Made by a program: the position numbers and the translations under genes
Source of the DNA: Lycorma delicatula
Taxonomy: Eukaryota; Arthropoda; Insecta; Hemiptera; Fulgoridae
Reading direction: 5' to 3'
Length of the DNA: 64,000 nucleotides
Assembly (NCBI RefSeq): GCF_047948215.1
Contig: NC_134456.1
Coordinates: 12,115,730-12,179,729 of the forward strand
Shown: one piece after another, positions 11,259 through 23,799 of the stretch
Layout: each line of letters starts with the position of its first letter
Numbering within the stretch: the stretch's first letter is position 1
The notes under the pieces: model-generated
The model's database searches: none
Seen by the model: only the letters and a program-made list of their open reading frames with translations
What the model was told of the DNA's origin: nothing

Positions 11259-11716
11259 ACGGATGATCATTGAAGTACGTGATTATTATATTAAAATACA
11301 GTTTAAACTTTTAGAAACCATACCTGTCTTTTCCTAATTTTACTTTTGTCTGACTTTATTATGTGTAATCTTTTAAATAATTGCTTCGTTTGTTTCATGA
11401 GAGATGATGCATATTATTAATAATGTATTTGAGGCTGATGAATATCTTTGGATGGTCTCCTGACACATTACTTTTAGCCTTACAATTTTACTTATGGTAG
11501 CAATCCTTTTAGCGATAGATTGTAAAAAAAAATAAATCTCTCAAATTGAAGTTATGTTTTTCAAAACTAAAAAATGTTTTGCCAGCATTTGCGATTATAC
11601 ATCCAAGTATTAATTTCATTAATATTTAAAAATTTATATCGTGTTATATTTATATGATTTTTTTTTTTTACGAAATTAATTTTTTTATATAAACCAGGAT
11701 TCATTTTCTAAAGTGT

Positions 11717-11721
11717 GTATG

Positions 11722-11790
<69 letters not shown>
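11717..11790. repeat. (TA)n microsatellite
   Basis: A TA run of about 60 bp with a GTATGTATGTA lead-in. It generates a spurious YIYIYI reading frame. Confidence 0.97.
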
Positions 11791-11791
<1 letters not shown>

Positions 11792-11983
11792 ATTATTATT
11801 ATTAACTTATATTTATTAGTTCTGGCGGTTTTTAAATCTATAAGAAATTGTGATTTAAATGATAATCCACGATTTTTGTACCTTAAATTTCTTGCTTATC
11901 GCCGTCGTTGAATGTACGAGTAATAAAGACTTAACATTTCTTTACCTTTTAAGATTTTTCTTAGGTCAAGTTGCAGTTATTTT

Positions 11984-12270
11984 AAACGATATATCATAAG
12001 TAGTACTTATTTTCATTGGTTCCATAGATATAGACCAATAAATGTTTAATTATGAAATATTTGGATCTTATAAGGGGAAGGCACATCGACCAGAATCCGA
12101 CTTAATTTCATTTTTTTTTTCTTTTTTTTTAATTTAAATATATTGGTTTATTAATAATTATAAATCTATTATTGTAAAAAGTTTTACAATAAATAATATT
12201 CAATAACAAAATAAAAAAATTAAAAAATATAATAAAAAATATATGTAATTTAATAGGCGTAAAAGTCATG
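11984..12270 (+). repeat. TIR-A fragment, 3' portion
   Basis: Matches the 3' half of the TIR-A family from ACGATATATCATAAG through GGATCTTATAAGGGGAAGGC to the TAATAGGCGTAAAAGTCATG end; the terminal inverted repeat has decayed. Confidence 0.65.
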
Positions 12271-12372
12271 GTTACCTGGAAGTTTGATTGATTTAATCAA
12301 GAATTTCTTTTTGTTTATTTATTTTTTTATCTCATATAAGTACTTTTTTTTATTATTTTATATTTTTATATT

Positions 12373-12395
12373 TATATAATATATATTTTTATATT

Positions 12396-12480
<85 letters not shown>

Positions 12481-12490
12481 TGTGTATATA
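12373..12490. repeat. (TA)n microsatellite
   Basis: A pure TA tract of roughly 70 bp with related ATATTTATATAATATAT flanks. Confidence 0.97.
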
Positions 12491-12741
12491 TATTTTTTTA
12501 TTATTATTAAAGTAAATGGCGAAAAAATCTGAACACACCATTATTTAAGACTTAAAAATAACCTCGCATTGAGTGACACTGTTCAGTTTTATTATGAATT
12601 GATTACTTTTACCCACAAGAGAGTGATTGTGTCAATTTGAAATTTAAAAAAAAGTCCAAAAAATAAATGTTTTTTGTTTAATTTTTATTGCTTAAATTAT
12701 TAAAAAAAAGTACAGTTTTATAAGAGAAAAGAGGATTCAAT

Positions 12742-12773
<32 letters not shown>

Positions 12774-14105
12774 TTTTTTTTTTAAATGATTACCAAAGTT
12801 TTTGTTACAAACGTTCACTTTAATTCTTTATCAAATCAGTACTTGTTAAACTCATATTTTTTAAATAAAAAATATCAGTGAAAAATATAACACTGATTTG
12901 AATTCAAATGAACTATTAAGAGAATTTAATTCTGTGTTTATTAATACATTTTAAACAAAATTCAACTAAGTGTACAAGTTTATAAAAATTTCAGTAGGGA
13001 AATTTATGATAATCTTACCGATGTAAGTACTTCTAAAATTCGTTAACACTATTCAGCAGCTTTTTTATTTTCCCAATTTATGAAATGATTACCTTTTTAA
13101 AGGATTACAGAGTCACCCGTAAGTTCAAGATTTTATCTCATTTGATCCAGATGATGAAGTACTATGGTGTGATACTACTACAAACTGATAATACTTTTCA
13201 AAACATACTATATATTTTTTCATACCTGTCTATATAATTATGTAATAAACGTAGAATGGAATAAGTGATATAATAATTTCATTAATTTATTATTAAATTC
13301 ATTTCAGTTTAATATATTCATTGTATAGGAAGATTCCGTACATATCCATTGTACATATTATTGTAGTCCTTAGGGACTACATGAAATTAACCAACCACTG
13401 AAATATTAAATGGACAAGATCATTTTGCTAACATCGATTGATTATAAACTACTCATTCAGCTGCATAATAAAAATTAAATTATATATTTTATTAATTAAA
13501 TAATTACAACAAATGATTTTAAAGTTATAACTCTTATTTAATTATGAAAATCATTCCTATACAAAGATTACAATAAAGAGTAACATTAAATAACAGCAAT
13601 TAAATATAGTTAAATAATAACAAAGTAGAAGTTATTTTAGTCCCAGAAGTAATGAATGAATTGATTTTTTTTAAAGGAAATTCCTTTATAGATAATAAAA
13701 AATAAATAAAAAAAGGGTCAAAATCCTCTAATCGAGCTGAATTTTAAGATGAAATTATATTAAAGATTATTTTAAAATTGCTTTATCTGTATTCAAGCCA
13801 AAAATACATTAGTTCAAGCCAACTAATGTAAAATTAGTTGTCGATATCCATGGTGAACTGGTAGCGTTTTTTCATAGCTAGAAAATTATTCTTTTGACAA
13901 AAAAAAACCACAAAAAACGGCATTTAAGTGGGCTTCATCAGACTGTAATTGCAAGCGTTATTAAATACATTATTATTCGATTTTGTAATTTAAAAAAAAA
14001 ACTAAAATAAATATGTTTACATCAATTTTTAATCACCAGGAAGAAGGTCATTGTAAATAAAAATATCTAAAGCAATTAAATATCAATAATATAACTATAT
14101 ATATA
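12491..14105. other. AT-rich unannotated stretch
   Basis: AT-rich DNA with a second short TA tract near 12743-12768. A weak tRNA-like head, GTCGATATCCATGGTGAACTGGTAGCG, lies at 13839-13866 and may be a SINE-2 relic. Nothing else recognised. Confidence 0.5.
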
Positions 14106-14400
14106 TTACTAGCAACCCCATCGCGTCTTCCCCCCGCGCTATATGGTTATTTGGGTTTCCCGTCACGGTCAGGGGATATTTATCAGGTCAGGGTTAGGGT
14201 TTACTTCACTCGCCTTCCGGTCTAGTCAAGGGATTCTGCCTCCTGGACCCCTTGTGTTCAATGAACTCATACGTAAGAGAATAATAATGATGAATAAGAT
14301 CAAGGATGTTTAAATTTATAAAAACTGTTAGTGTACAGTAATTTCTTCAGACCAACAGTTTGATCTGTACAGGACCCGAAACTTTCACTGATCTGAAGGA

Positions 14401-14486
14401 TTAAAGCCCATCACAGCTAGGAATGAGAGGGGGGTGTGGCAACCGGAAGCGTCACAAGGCGGGTATCTTCTCCTACGGGGTTGAGA
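14401..14486. mobile_element. Small 86-bp insertion with 12-bp direct repeats
   Basis: Flanked by perfect TGATCTGAAGGA repeats at 14389-14400 and 14487-14498, inside LR-1. The insert is GC-richer than its surroundings and contains GGGGGGTGTGGCAACCGG. It has no obvious A-tail, so the mechanism is unclear; a short tandem duplication with divergence is an alternative. Confidence 0.5.
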
Positions 14487-14533
14487 TGATCTGAAGGATG
14501 AGGATTTCAAAACAGACGGCCTCCGTCTTAAAA

Positions 14534-14744
14534 CGCTGGTTCAACAACGGATTGGAATGCAACTAAATCCGTCTTAAAATTACTAAATAATAAACAAAAC
14601 TTAAAAAAATTAGACCCGCCATTTAAAATAACCCTTTTAAAAAAACAAGCCCGATTAGAATCATCCAGCAGCAAGGGACTCTGTCCAGGTTCTGCGATAA
14701 GTAGGGAGAAATAAACTCCCGCCAACTTTGCATTCCATTCCATT
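14534..14744. mobile_element. ~211-bp insertion with CCGTCTTAAAA direct repeats
   Basis: Flanked by CCGTCTTAAAA at 14523-14533 and 14745-14755; a third copy of the same 11-mer sits inside, around 14570-14580. In LR-1 copies 2 and 3 the equivalent position reads straight through, which supports an insertion here. It ends in CATTCCATTCCATT. Confidence 0.5.
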
Positions 14745-15765
14745 CCGTCTTAAAAATATTAGTTATAGCTGGTTACCTGTTCTTTGTACGGTTTAATATC
14801 TATTTTACCCGGCTCTTAGCGTTTCCCGACAAACAAAACTAGCAGGTACCGTGCTTTGTTTCTTTTCCTTTTTAAAATATTTTTTATTTTATTCTTTTAG
14901 CCAAATAATCAGAGATAGGTACAGCTAGTACACATAAATTAACAGTTATATTGGCTATGTTGGTTGAGCTCACCACATACATCCACGCACCGTTCACAAA
15001 ATCCAGAGACCGGTAAATGGTTTTATCTAAAGAATCTAATCTAAATCAAATCTAATCAAGCCCAAATCTAGTGAATACCTCGTTTAGTGTAGTTGGAAAT
15101 GAGTAAAATTTGCAAACATTGTTCAAAAATTTTACCTTTCTATACCCCTTTCAAGGTTCAACTTCAAAAAAAAACCTAGAAATAGTTTTGGGATATTCAT
15201 ATGTAGATTATACGTATCAAAAATCGAGTTGATATCTGTATTTATTAGTAACAATTAAAAAAAAGATAACCGGATTTTAAAAAAAACCTTTAACCCTTTG
15301 TACTCGGAATTTCAACAAATTTACAAATTGGTTCATAAATATTCACATGAAGTTTTCATACGCCAAAATTCAAGTCGATATTTTCATTTTTTACTGAGAA
15401 TTTTAAGAAATAACCGGCTTTCAAAAATAAATTTTAAAGTCCATTTTAAACTCGGAATTCCACAATAATATACAAATTGGTACAAAAATAATGTATATAA
15501 ATTATACAAATATTCTCACATGAAGATTTCACAAACCAAAAAATTTGGTTAACTTCATTTGTTACTGAGGATTAAAAAAATAAATAAATAGGAGTGTAAA
15601 AAAAAACTATTTTAACCCTTTAAAAAAAACCTCGGAATTAAAAAAAATCATTTCTTATTGTACACTTACACCGTATGAAGAACTTGTATACAAATTTTCA
15701 TCAATTGACCTCAGTATTTTTGTTGGGTGTTGATTATGAATCAGACGCGACATGTTTTATATCCT

Positions 15766-16660
15766 AGCAGACCCGTCTTGACATCCCCGTGCTATACGGT
15801 TACTTGCGTTTCCCGTCACGGAAACGAGCCATCAGGGCTCACTTCACTAGCTTTTGCCGTCCAGCCAGGGGCTCTGCCCCCAGGACCCCTCCTGCGTTCG
15901 TTAATTTTTAATTATTATTATTATTCTTACAAACACAAGTCTAATCAATTTATAAAAACAATCAGCGAATTGTAATTTCTTCTCTGTAACAATTTGATTA
16001 GTACAGGCCTAACTTTGAGTTATCTGCGAGTTTCAAAACAGTGGGCCTTCACCTTAGAAGTATTAGTTATAACTATAATCATACTAAATTAAACACACTA
16101 CTTCTAGGTATACCCGTACGACATACGGGTAAAAATGTATTTTGCCCGGTTCTTATAATTACCAGACAAACACTTGTAGGAAGTGACCGTACTTTGTTTT
16201 TCATTGTTATTATTTATTTAAGTTGGTTTTATTATCTCGTTTAGTATAATTGGAAATGAGAAAAATCTGAAAGCATTGTTCAAATATTTTTACATTTCTT
16301 AACCGCTTTCGAGGTTTAATTTTAAAAAAAAAATCTAGAAGTTTATTTTTAGATATTTACATGACAATTACACACACTAAAAATCAAGTAAATACCTTCA
16401 TTTATTTTTGAGAAATTAAAAAAAAAAATAGCCGGGTTTCAAAAAAGATAAATCCATTTTAACCCTTAAACTCGGAATTTCAAAAAATCCTTTCTTAATG
16501 TGCCCTTACACCATAAGAAGAATATGTGTACAAATTTTTATTAATTCTTCTTCTGTTGTTCTTGCTAGACGTTGACGAATCAGTCAGGACAAGTTGTTTT
16601 ATTGATGAATAAGTCAAGCTAAGTTACTTTATACTCGTGTATATATAATGTATATAAAAT
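15766..16660 (+). repeat. LR-1, copy 2, tandem to copy 1
   Basis: Starts AGCAGACCCGTCTTGACATC and follows the LR-1 order: TACTTGCGTTTCCCGTCACG, GGGCTCACTTCACTAGC, CCCCCAGGACCCCTCCTG, the TAATTTCTTCTCTGTAACAATT block, and CGGAATTTCAAAAAATCC near the end. It abuts copy 1, giving a head-to-tail pair, and ends in TATATA sequence at about 16660. Reading frames across it are shadows. Confidence 0.65.
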
Positions 16661-16679
16661 TATATATATATAATACTAC

Positions 16680-18025
16680 AAAGATAAATAACAATAATTT
16701 CCCTCAGGGCAGTGAGTGATAAAATAATCCCCTCGTATCTCTCTTCCCTGTAGTAAGAGGCAACTAAAATAGGAGTAGAAGGAAACTGAGGATGTTTTAT
16801 AGTTATCTTTCTCTCTGTCCAGAACAGCAGCCAATACTTTGTTTGTTCTCTGTGTCTGTAGGTATGTTTATGGCTTTTCGATTTATGACCTATGCCATTA
16901 AATCAACACAAAAGATAAGTTATTAACTATAATTACTCGATCAATATTTTCTCTTACTACGAGACATTCTAATTTTTGTATCTCATAATTTTTCAATAAT
17001 AATGATTTTTTATAAACTATTTCCAAGTTATGGCTGCATCGATGTTATTAAATTTATTTTGAATTTTAAAGACATATATTCACTACAGGATTTTTATCAC
17101 CAATGAATGGTATTCAATCAAGTAAAGGAAATCTTTACAATAAAATAAGTTGATTCAAAATCTACGTCATTCTTTTCACAATTCAAACAACTTTTAAGAT
17201 CTTTTTTTATTTTACTGTACATAAATATATATAATTTGAATTTCTCGGATTCAGTAATTTATGTATATCTTTACTACGGTTACATACATTTTTTAAATAA
17301 GATAATGTAATGTGTTTTTAAATCACTTTATGAGTAGCTATTTTTTGAATTTAAAATTAATACTTATTTTTTTATTCCTTTTTACTACCAAAATGACTTT
17401 AAAATGAATTTTATAAATTAAAAATTATTGATATAATAATCAGCACAAATAAAAAAGATTGTCTCTGAAAAGACATACTTCATAAATCACTAGATGGAAA
17501 GAAGTGAATTTTTAAACTTATTTTCTTTGTAATTTTAAAAAAAATAAAAAGTTAAAATTTATTTTAAATAAACCTGGGGTAATTAACACTGAAAATGTCT
17601 AATAAAATATCTCTATTGGTTACATTAAGTAATTCTATTTTTCGATATTTTCTTCTTAAAGGACATTTTTTTAAATTATATAGTTTTGTGGGTTTTTATG
17701 AAAATTTTCACAATGAAATAGCTGTACAGATAAGTACGTAATTTATATTGTAATTTATTACAAAAAACCTACTATTTTCTAATAGGCAGCGGAGATTAAA
17801 TCGGTGTTAGGAAAAACCACAAAAACTAATTTGGCGTATTAATTAGTCTTTTAATTGAAGTCTGGAATGAATGATTTGATGAGAAAGATACTTTATTGTA
17901 GATATATCTTTTTTTTAAATTTTAAGTTAAAAACTTAATTATTGAGGTGAGAATATAAGTACCTACAGATATTTATTATTTTTAATTTATGATTTTTTTT
18001 TTATAAATAAGAAAAATGTTATCTT
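16680..18025. other. AT-rich unannotated stretch
   Basis: Contains CCTGTAGTAAGAGGCAACTA (16750-16769), which looks repeat-derived, and otherwise AT-rich sequence with no recognisable gene. Confidence 0.45.
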
Positions 18026-18028
18026 TTT

Positions 18029-18700
18029 ACTTCCTTATACGAAGTAAAGGAAGTATTTCCGATCGCGAAAAATTTCTGTTTTCAGATTTCAACGGAAATA
18101 TTCATTTTGGCCATCCCTGAATCCACTTTTAACTAGTTTCGGCGTGATATCTGTACGTACGTATGTACGTGTGTAAGTATGTATCTCGCATAACTCAAAA
18201 ACAATTAGCCGTAGGATAGTCCTAAATCCAAATTTTCAACATCTAGTTGTGCATCTCCCTTGGATTACAATCGGCTGAGCCAAAAATGTTTATATAGTCA
18301 GACATCTAAATAAAACAAGATTGCAATTTTGAAACATTCGAACTTTTTACTTTTTCCTAACTGCAGTAATAAGCCTTCGTTCGGTGCTTTTCAACAGTAT
18401 ATCATAAGTGGTATTTTCATTAGTTCCAGACTTATAGCCAAATAAAACTTTAATAAATGAATTATTTGGATCTTACAAGGGGAAGGTAAATCGGTTCGAA
18501 TCCGACTTTCATATACATATATTTTTTTACCTTTTTTTAAATTTAAATATATTGATTTATTAATAATTATTAACCTTTCAATGTAAAAAAAAATCAATAG
18601 TAAGTAATAATTAAATAATAACAATACAAAAATTTTTTTGAAAAAATCGGAAGTTATTATTGAAATAAAATTTTATGTATTTTTCATTTTAATTTAAAAA
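18029..18700 (+). repeat. TIR-A copy, 3' end missing
   Basis: Starts ACTTCCTTATACGAAGTAAA and carries the TIR-A blocks in order, including CTGAATCCACTTTTAACTAG, GTACGTACGTATGTACGTG and ATCGGTTCGAATCCGACTTT with an intact B-box core. The terminal CGTACAAGGAAGT is absent; the copy runs into an inverted partial copy at 18716. Confidence 0.7.
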
Positions 18701-18715
18701 TTGTTACAGCCAGAG

Positions 18716-18870
18716 GTTAATAATTATTAATAAATCAATATATTTAAATTGAAAAAAAAAAAGTTAAAACAAATACATGTATGAGAAGTCGGATACGAAC
18801 CGATGTGTGCATGATTACGGATCCTACACACTCACACCACAAATCTAGTTGAGCGCCATGAATCAAAATT
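18716..18870 (-). repeat. TIR-A fragment, inverted relative to neighbour
   Basis: Minus-strand match to the TIR-A B-box region (here GAAGTCGGATACGAACCGAT) and the following ATATTGATTTATTAATAATT. With the + copy just before it this forms an inverted repeat of roughly 120 bp per arm. Confidence 0.6.
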
Positions 18871-19118
18871 AATATATAAACTAATATAAAATGCTAAGGA
18901 AATTTTTAGAGGAATTTTTCTTGAGTATAATTGAATATTGCGTGTTAGTATTTTGTGATGCTATTTATAGGCGTACAAATCTGATGTGTACGAGTATATA
19001 CCCTACAACAACATACTCATTTTAAAGCCACTAAAAATATGTTAAAATTTAAACTAAAAATTTAGTAACCTTTTTCAGTTTTGTTTTTATGTTGATTCAA
19101 TTTAATAAAAAAAAGAAT

Positions 19119-19126
<8 letters not shown>

Positions 19127-19172
<46 letters not shown>

Positions 19173-19175
19173 CAA
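19127..19175. repeat. (CA)n-(TA)n microsatellite
   Basis: A short ACACACAC run passes into about 20 TA units. Confidence 0.95.
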
Positions 19176-19571
19176 TATATTTTATCATCATATATATATA
19201 CATATGATGATGATGAAATGTGATATGCCTGAATAGGTAAAATTTACTTGGTACTCCATTTCTCCTGTATAAACATATAGTTTTTTTTTTAATTTATGCA
19301 TTTTTTCAGTCTACATGATAATAAATATTGCTATAAAATTTCGTATTTGTTTTCATTTTGTTGATGGTTTTATCATATTAATTTAATAACCATACTATTA
19401 GATAGATACTCGTATAAGACTTAATACTTAAGAGTAATAAAGGGACTTTTACTCTATCCTAATATTTGCGGTAAGATTGTTGAATTAATAATTGTATAAA
19501 CGTTTAAAGAATTGGAGAATCGTATCTCACTTTCAAATAAACTAAGTTTAATTGAAGTGCAGCAAAAAATG

Positions 19572-19630
19572 TGTACATGTAATTTAATAGGCGTACAAGG
19601 AAGTCATGTGGTGTACGCATCAGATTTTTT
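19572..19630 (+). repeat. TIR-A 3' end fragment
   Basis: TGTAATTTAATAGGCGTACA followed by AGGAAGTCATG, an intact CGTACAAGGAAGT terminus without the rest of the element. The longer open frame over it (19512-19739) is not supported as a gene. Confidence 0.6.
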
Positions 19631-20804
19631 TTTAACTTGTTCTTACTGTTTCTTTTTTTTCAACGAATCCATATCCCCCCCAAGTTTAAGTATTATACCA
19701 ACTAAAATTATAGAACCAGAAGTACGAACCGCAACGTGAATCCTTCATAATCACAAATGAAACCCAAATAAAGGAGTTTTAATTAAAAACGTTCGTGTGT
19801 ACTTATATACGCACGTAAGAAGTTATACTTCTTTTGCGTGAATATTAATAATATTTTTACCCATTCAAACAAATTTTAACTGAGTCAAACGATCGATAGA
19901 CAACATTAAATACCATGAATAAAAGTTTGAATAAATAAAACTTTAAATATTTAATCAACTCATACGAAACTGGTAAAAGATACCTTTCAAAAAAATAAAA
20001 CAAAAAAAAAGAACAATAAAAAAAGCATAATCATGAAGATTTTCTTTATAAACAATGAATTTATATTCACAACGATTCACTATAAAGTAAAAAATAATAA
20101 AGATTTATAATTATTTGAAAAAAAAAAATTAAAGCATGAGTAAAAGAAATCATTCTCCACGGAGACACCATACCCTTTCAATTTATACTTCAATATTATG
20201 TAGTTCTGAAACAAAAAAAAAATGTAGAATATTACTACAGAATTTATCTCTAAGTTAAATGCATTTCAAAAAAATTGGAAAAATTTCATTCATCTCGAAG
20301 ATGAAAATGAAACAAATTTTAAGTTTAATATTTTTTGTAGTAAATATTATATGAACAGGGTTTTTTCATAAAATATTTACTTGTTTTTATTTATGCATTT
20401 ATTTTTATTTTTTAATATAAACCGTATACAAATATTGTTCGATAAAAAACCTTGTTTAAGGTAAAAAAAAAGAAAAAAAATCAGTTCTCTTTTCAACAAG
20501 TTAAAAGGCAAATAATCAGTACTTTTTAAGTCCATAGTTTACATTACTTTTTGAGTCCGGTCCGTTAGAAAACATGTGAATTTCTTTTTCTTTTTTATAA
20601 ATAAAGATATACAATGAAAGATATTTAGAATAAATTACAAATAAGATTCTAAAAAATATTTAGAAATCGAGTCGTAGTAATCTCTTAAACTTAACCTCAA
20701 TCGAAAGGAAATATCTCAAAGATTTGTTATGTATATCCTTAAAATCAGCGGATTACCAATGCGCAGGCAAGCCGATTCACAGCGCAATTATAGTCAGTCG
20801 AGAT

Positions 20805-21097
20805 AATTACCGGGTTGGTCTAGTGGTGAACGCGTCTTCCCAAATCAACTGGTTTGGAAGTCGAGAGTTCTAGCGTTCAAGTCCTAGCAAAGGCAGTTAT
20901 TTTTATACGGATTTGAATACTAGATGTTGGATACCGGTGTTCTTTAATGGTTGGGTTTCAATTAACCACACATCTCAGGAACGGTCGAACTGAGAATGTA
21001 CAAAACTACACTTCATTTAAACTCATACATATCAATCTCTGAAGTATTACCTGAACGGTAATAATTTACGGATGTTAAAAAGGAAAAAGAAAGAAAA
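20805..21097 (+). mobile_element. SINE-1, complete copy with target-site duplication
   Basis: Head CCGGGTTGGTCTAGTGGTGA contains the A box; the B-box position reads GTTCAAGTCC. The body has ATACTAGATGTTGGATACCG, TTAATGGTTGGGTTTCAATT, the central repeat TCTCAGGAACGGTCGAACTG and an A/G tail. The flanks are AGTCAGTCGAGAT (20792-20804) and AGTCAATCGAGAT (21098-21110), a 13-bp duplication with one mismatch. This copy defines the intact 293-bp SINE-1 layout. Confidence 0.9.
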
Positions 21098-21149
21098 AGT
21101 CAATCGAGATGTAAACTTTACAAAAGAAGTTTCAGTGCGTGTTTTGGTT

Positions 21150-22110
21150 AGTGAATTTTTATTCAGTTATGCGTTTTCAACGGTGTGTGCAAATTGAATG
21201 CAATATCTACATCTAAGTAAATTCGTCACTGGTATATGACGATAAGAGTGACAGGAAGTGATTTCACAAATTAGAAATAATCCTAACGTTTCAATTTCGT
21301 GACAAGACGGTGGATCACTTACGCGATGCATTGCACTGCCAGTCCTGGAAAGTTAATTAGGCGAGCTAGTTACGGACTGGGAATTCCTCGTTCCACTGTT
21401 CATGACATTGTTCATAAGCGACTCCGTTTGCGAGCGTACAAGTTATAGCTACTTCATCAAATTAAACCAAATGATCACCGCATACGATATAAGTTTGCTA
21501 CAGAGGTAATGCAACATATCGAAAACAATCCTAATTATCTTGATACGTAGTTATTTAGTGATGAGGCAACCTTTCATACGTGCTAGAAAATTAACAGACC
21601 AAATGTTGAAATTGGGGGTATTGAAAACCCCCTTACAGTAATCGAAAATGAAAGGGACGTACCGAAAGTCAATGTCTGGTTAGCACTGCTCATAAATGGC
21701 GTAATCGATCCGTTTTTATCATAGAGCCCCCTCACTCTAACTGGACTTTGTACCTCGATATGCTTGAGAACTTTGCTGTATCTCAAAGCTGATGATCCAT
21801 CACACTTTTATCGAGATGTTACCAGTTTGTTGTACATCACATTCCCCGAGACATTCTATCAATACTTTGAACTTTTTTCTTGAGGATTTATTAAAAGTTG
21901 TACGTTATCAAAGAAAAGTTTGAGATTTAAACGATTTGAAACAAAAAATTGCTTAAGATATTCATCTAATAACGCTGCAGATGCTTCTAAACCCCTGGCA
22001 AGAGTTAGATTATCGTCTAGACGTCTGCGGAACTAAAAAGATTCACACATACAACTTTATTAACGTATATTAAAACTTGGTGAGTTATTGTGTTTATTAA
22101 AAAAAATTAT
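21150..22110 (+). pseudogene. Decayed Tc1/mariner-like (IS630 superfamily) transposase
   Basis: Frames broken by stops retain family-like order: RRASYGLGIPRSTVHDIVH (helix-turn-helix end) near 21370, then LRAYKL and KPNDHRIRYKFATEVMQHIE, then LFSDEATFHTC with the DDE/D-type Asp, NRPNVEIWG, VPKVNVWLALL, the degenerate FYRDVTSLLYITFPETF, and MLLNPWQELDYRLDVCG near 21990, which matches the usual C-terminal end of this insect transposase group. No terminal repeats were identified. Not functional. Confidence 0.75.
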
Positions 22111-22119
22111 TAAATTATA

Positions 22120-23790
22120 TTAACACTGGTTCTCATAATCTAAGCTGTTACTTTTGGAAAGCTTTAGTCCAGGCCACGTGTAGGTTTCGTAGATAAAACT
22201 TATCTTAAGAAAAGTAAAGACAGCATGAATCAAATGAATCGAATAGATATACCCATCCATAATAAACATTCATTTGAGAGGGTATGTGAGCTTAATTTTC
22301 TTATTCTGAAAACTTTCATAAACAATTTTTTGTTTTTTTTTTACTCAAACAGGCTATTAAAAATACGTTCAATTTTGTTGTTTAACAACGAAATTCCTTC
22401 TTCTTCACTACTGATAATTAATTTTTCCTATTTTATGTAATTTCTTTTTATAATCATAATTTAAACTATCGATTCTATTAAAACAATTTCCTGGCCAGTT
22501 TCCGTGCAATGCCGAGTTTCTATTGTATATTATTTATATTGAAACATCTTTTATTTTTCTTTGTGTATTCTAAATTACAAATAATGAATTTACAAATCAA
22601 AATATAAATCGACATAACCTCTTTTTAAACGATGTTAGTTTTCATTTTCAGCGATTCCGAAGTCATTGGCTAATTTTCTAGATTTATATATGGTAACGTT
22701 AAAGTTGTGATTAATAAAATTATTTACCTTATTGTGATATGAAGGTCAATCTGCAAATTTTTGTCTGTTTTCTCAAATATTTCTCTATTAATCAGAACTA
22801 ATAGTTATAATATTTCATAAATAATTTAATTTATCAATTAAAATTTGTTTTGTTATTTCGTTTTTTTTCCTTTATTTATTTATGTAATATATACTTCTTT
22901 CGTAGTGAGTACTGACGTTGACAATCGAAATGGCCATTGGATTTAGAGTATTGGCAAAACGTTTGAAAGGTTTTGGAGGGTTATCTTGTTTTTGAATTTT
23001 TTTCTCATTAAATATAATTTGTTTACTCTTTCATTATTATTTAATTGGATAATATTATGTAAATCTTAGGATATCTAATTAAATTTAGGTGAATTGCTGG
23101 ACCTGAATTGCGGATTGTATAACTGGATCTGCGTTTTTTTATGTAGAGAGTGTGTCTGAAACTTTTTACATCCCTGGACAGGTAGGACAGGATGTATCGG
23201 TATTATAACTCATTAACATAATATTGTTAGGAACACAGAATCAAGCATTAAAGTATGATTCCTTGGCAGATATGTTCTTCCAACAACGGACAATGAATCA
23301 TTATTATAATTATATACGTACAATATTTTTTTCTACCATTTCAGACGTGCTAAATGTATGTTAATAAAAAAGTAAATAAGATTTGCTTTAGTAAAACTAC
23401 ACGTGAAAAAAAATATCGGGTGGGGCTGTGTCAGGACGTACGGCCGTTGGTTTAACGTGAAACGTTACAGATCTTGGATGAACTTCCTCCGGGTTACAGA
23501 CCGACCAACTTATCTGTTGAGTGAAATGGGAGAGCCACCATCGTATTTTTTTTTTAACGAAACTGTAAATCTCCAATGGAAAATTTTATTTTCTTCATTT
23601 GGCCAACTCTACAGATAAATTGGTTGGTCTGCACTTCCGCGAGTCACTTTTAGTGTATTGAATTGAAATGAAAACGAGACATTGACTGCATGCTAAATTT
23701 AATTTTAATGGTATATGATATTTATTTCGACTAATATTCGACGAAAATTTTGTTCAAAATTGGTCTGTGATATAAGAAGTAAGAGACATA
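22120..23790. other. Unannotated stretch with a weak inverted repeat
   Basis: AT-rich up to about 23400. Around 23498-23517 and 23611-23630 an imperfect inverted repeat (GACCGACCAACTTATCTGT / ACAGATAAATTGGTTGGTC) encloses about 95 bp. No gene recognised; the frame at 23403-23618 gives no recognisable protein. Confidence 0.4.
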
Positions 23791-23799
23791 TGGCATAAT

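Larger units (their letters stand above)
14110..15765 (+). repeat. Long dispersed repeat LR-1, copy 1
   Basis: Begins CTAGCAACCCCATCGCGTCT and shares with copies at 15766 and 37737 the blocks GGTTATTTGGGTTTCCCGTC, GGTTAGGGTTTACTTCACTC, CCTGGACCCCTTGTGTTCA, TTTCTTCAGACCAACAGTTTG and GGAAATGAGTAAAATTTG. The 3' half (15120-15650) is built of about three decayed internal repeats, each with TTTTAAACTCGGAATT and a TACAAATTGGT block. Two small insertions with direct repeats lie inside (14401-14486 and 14534-14744). No coding region and no clear class. Confidence 0.65.
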
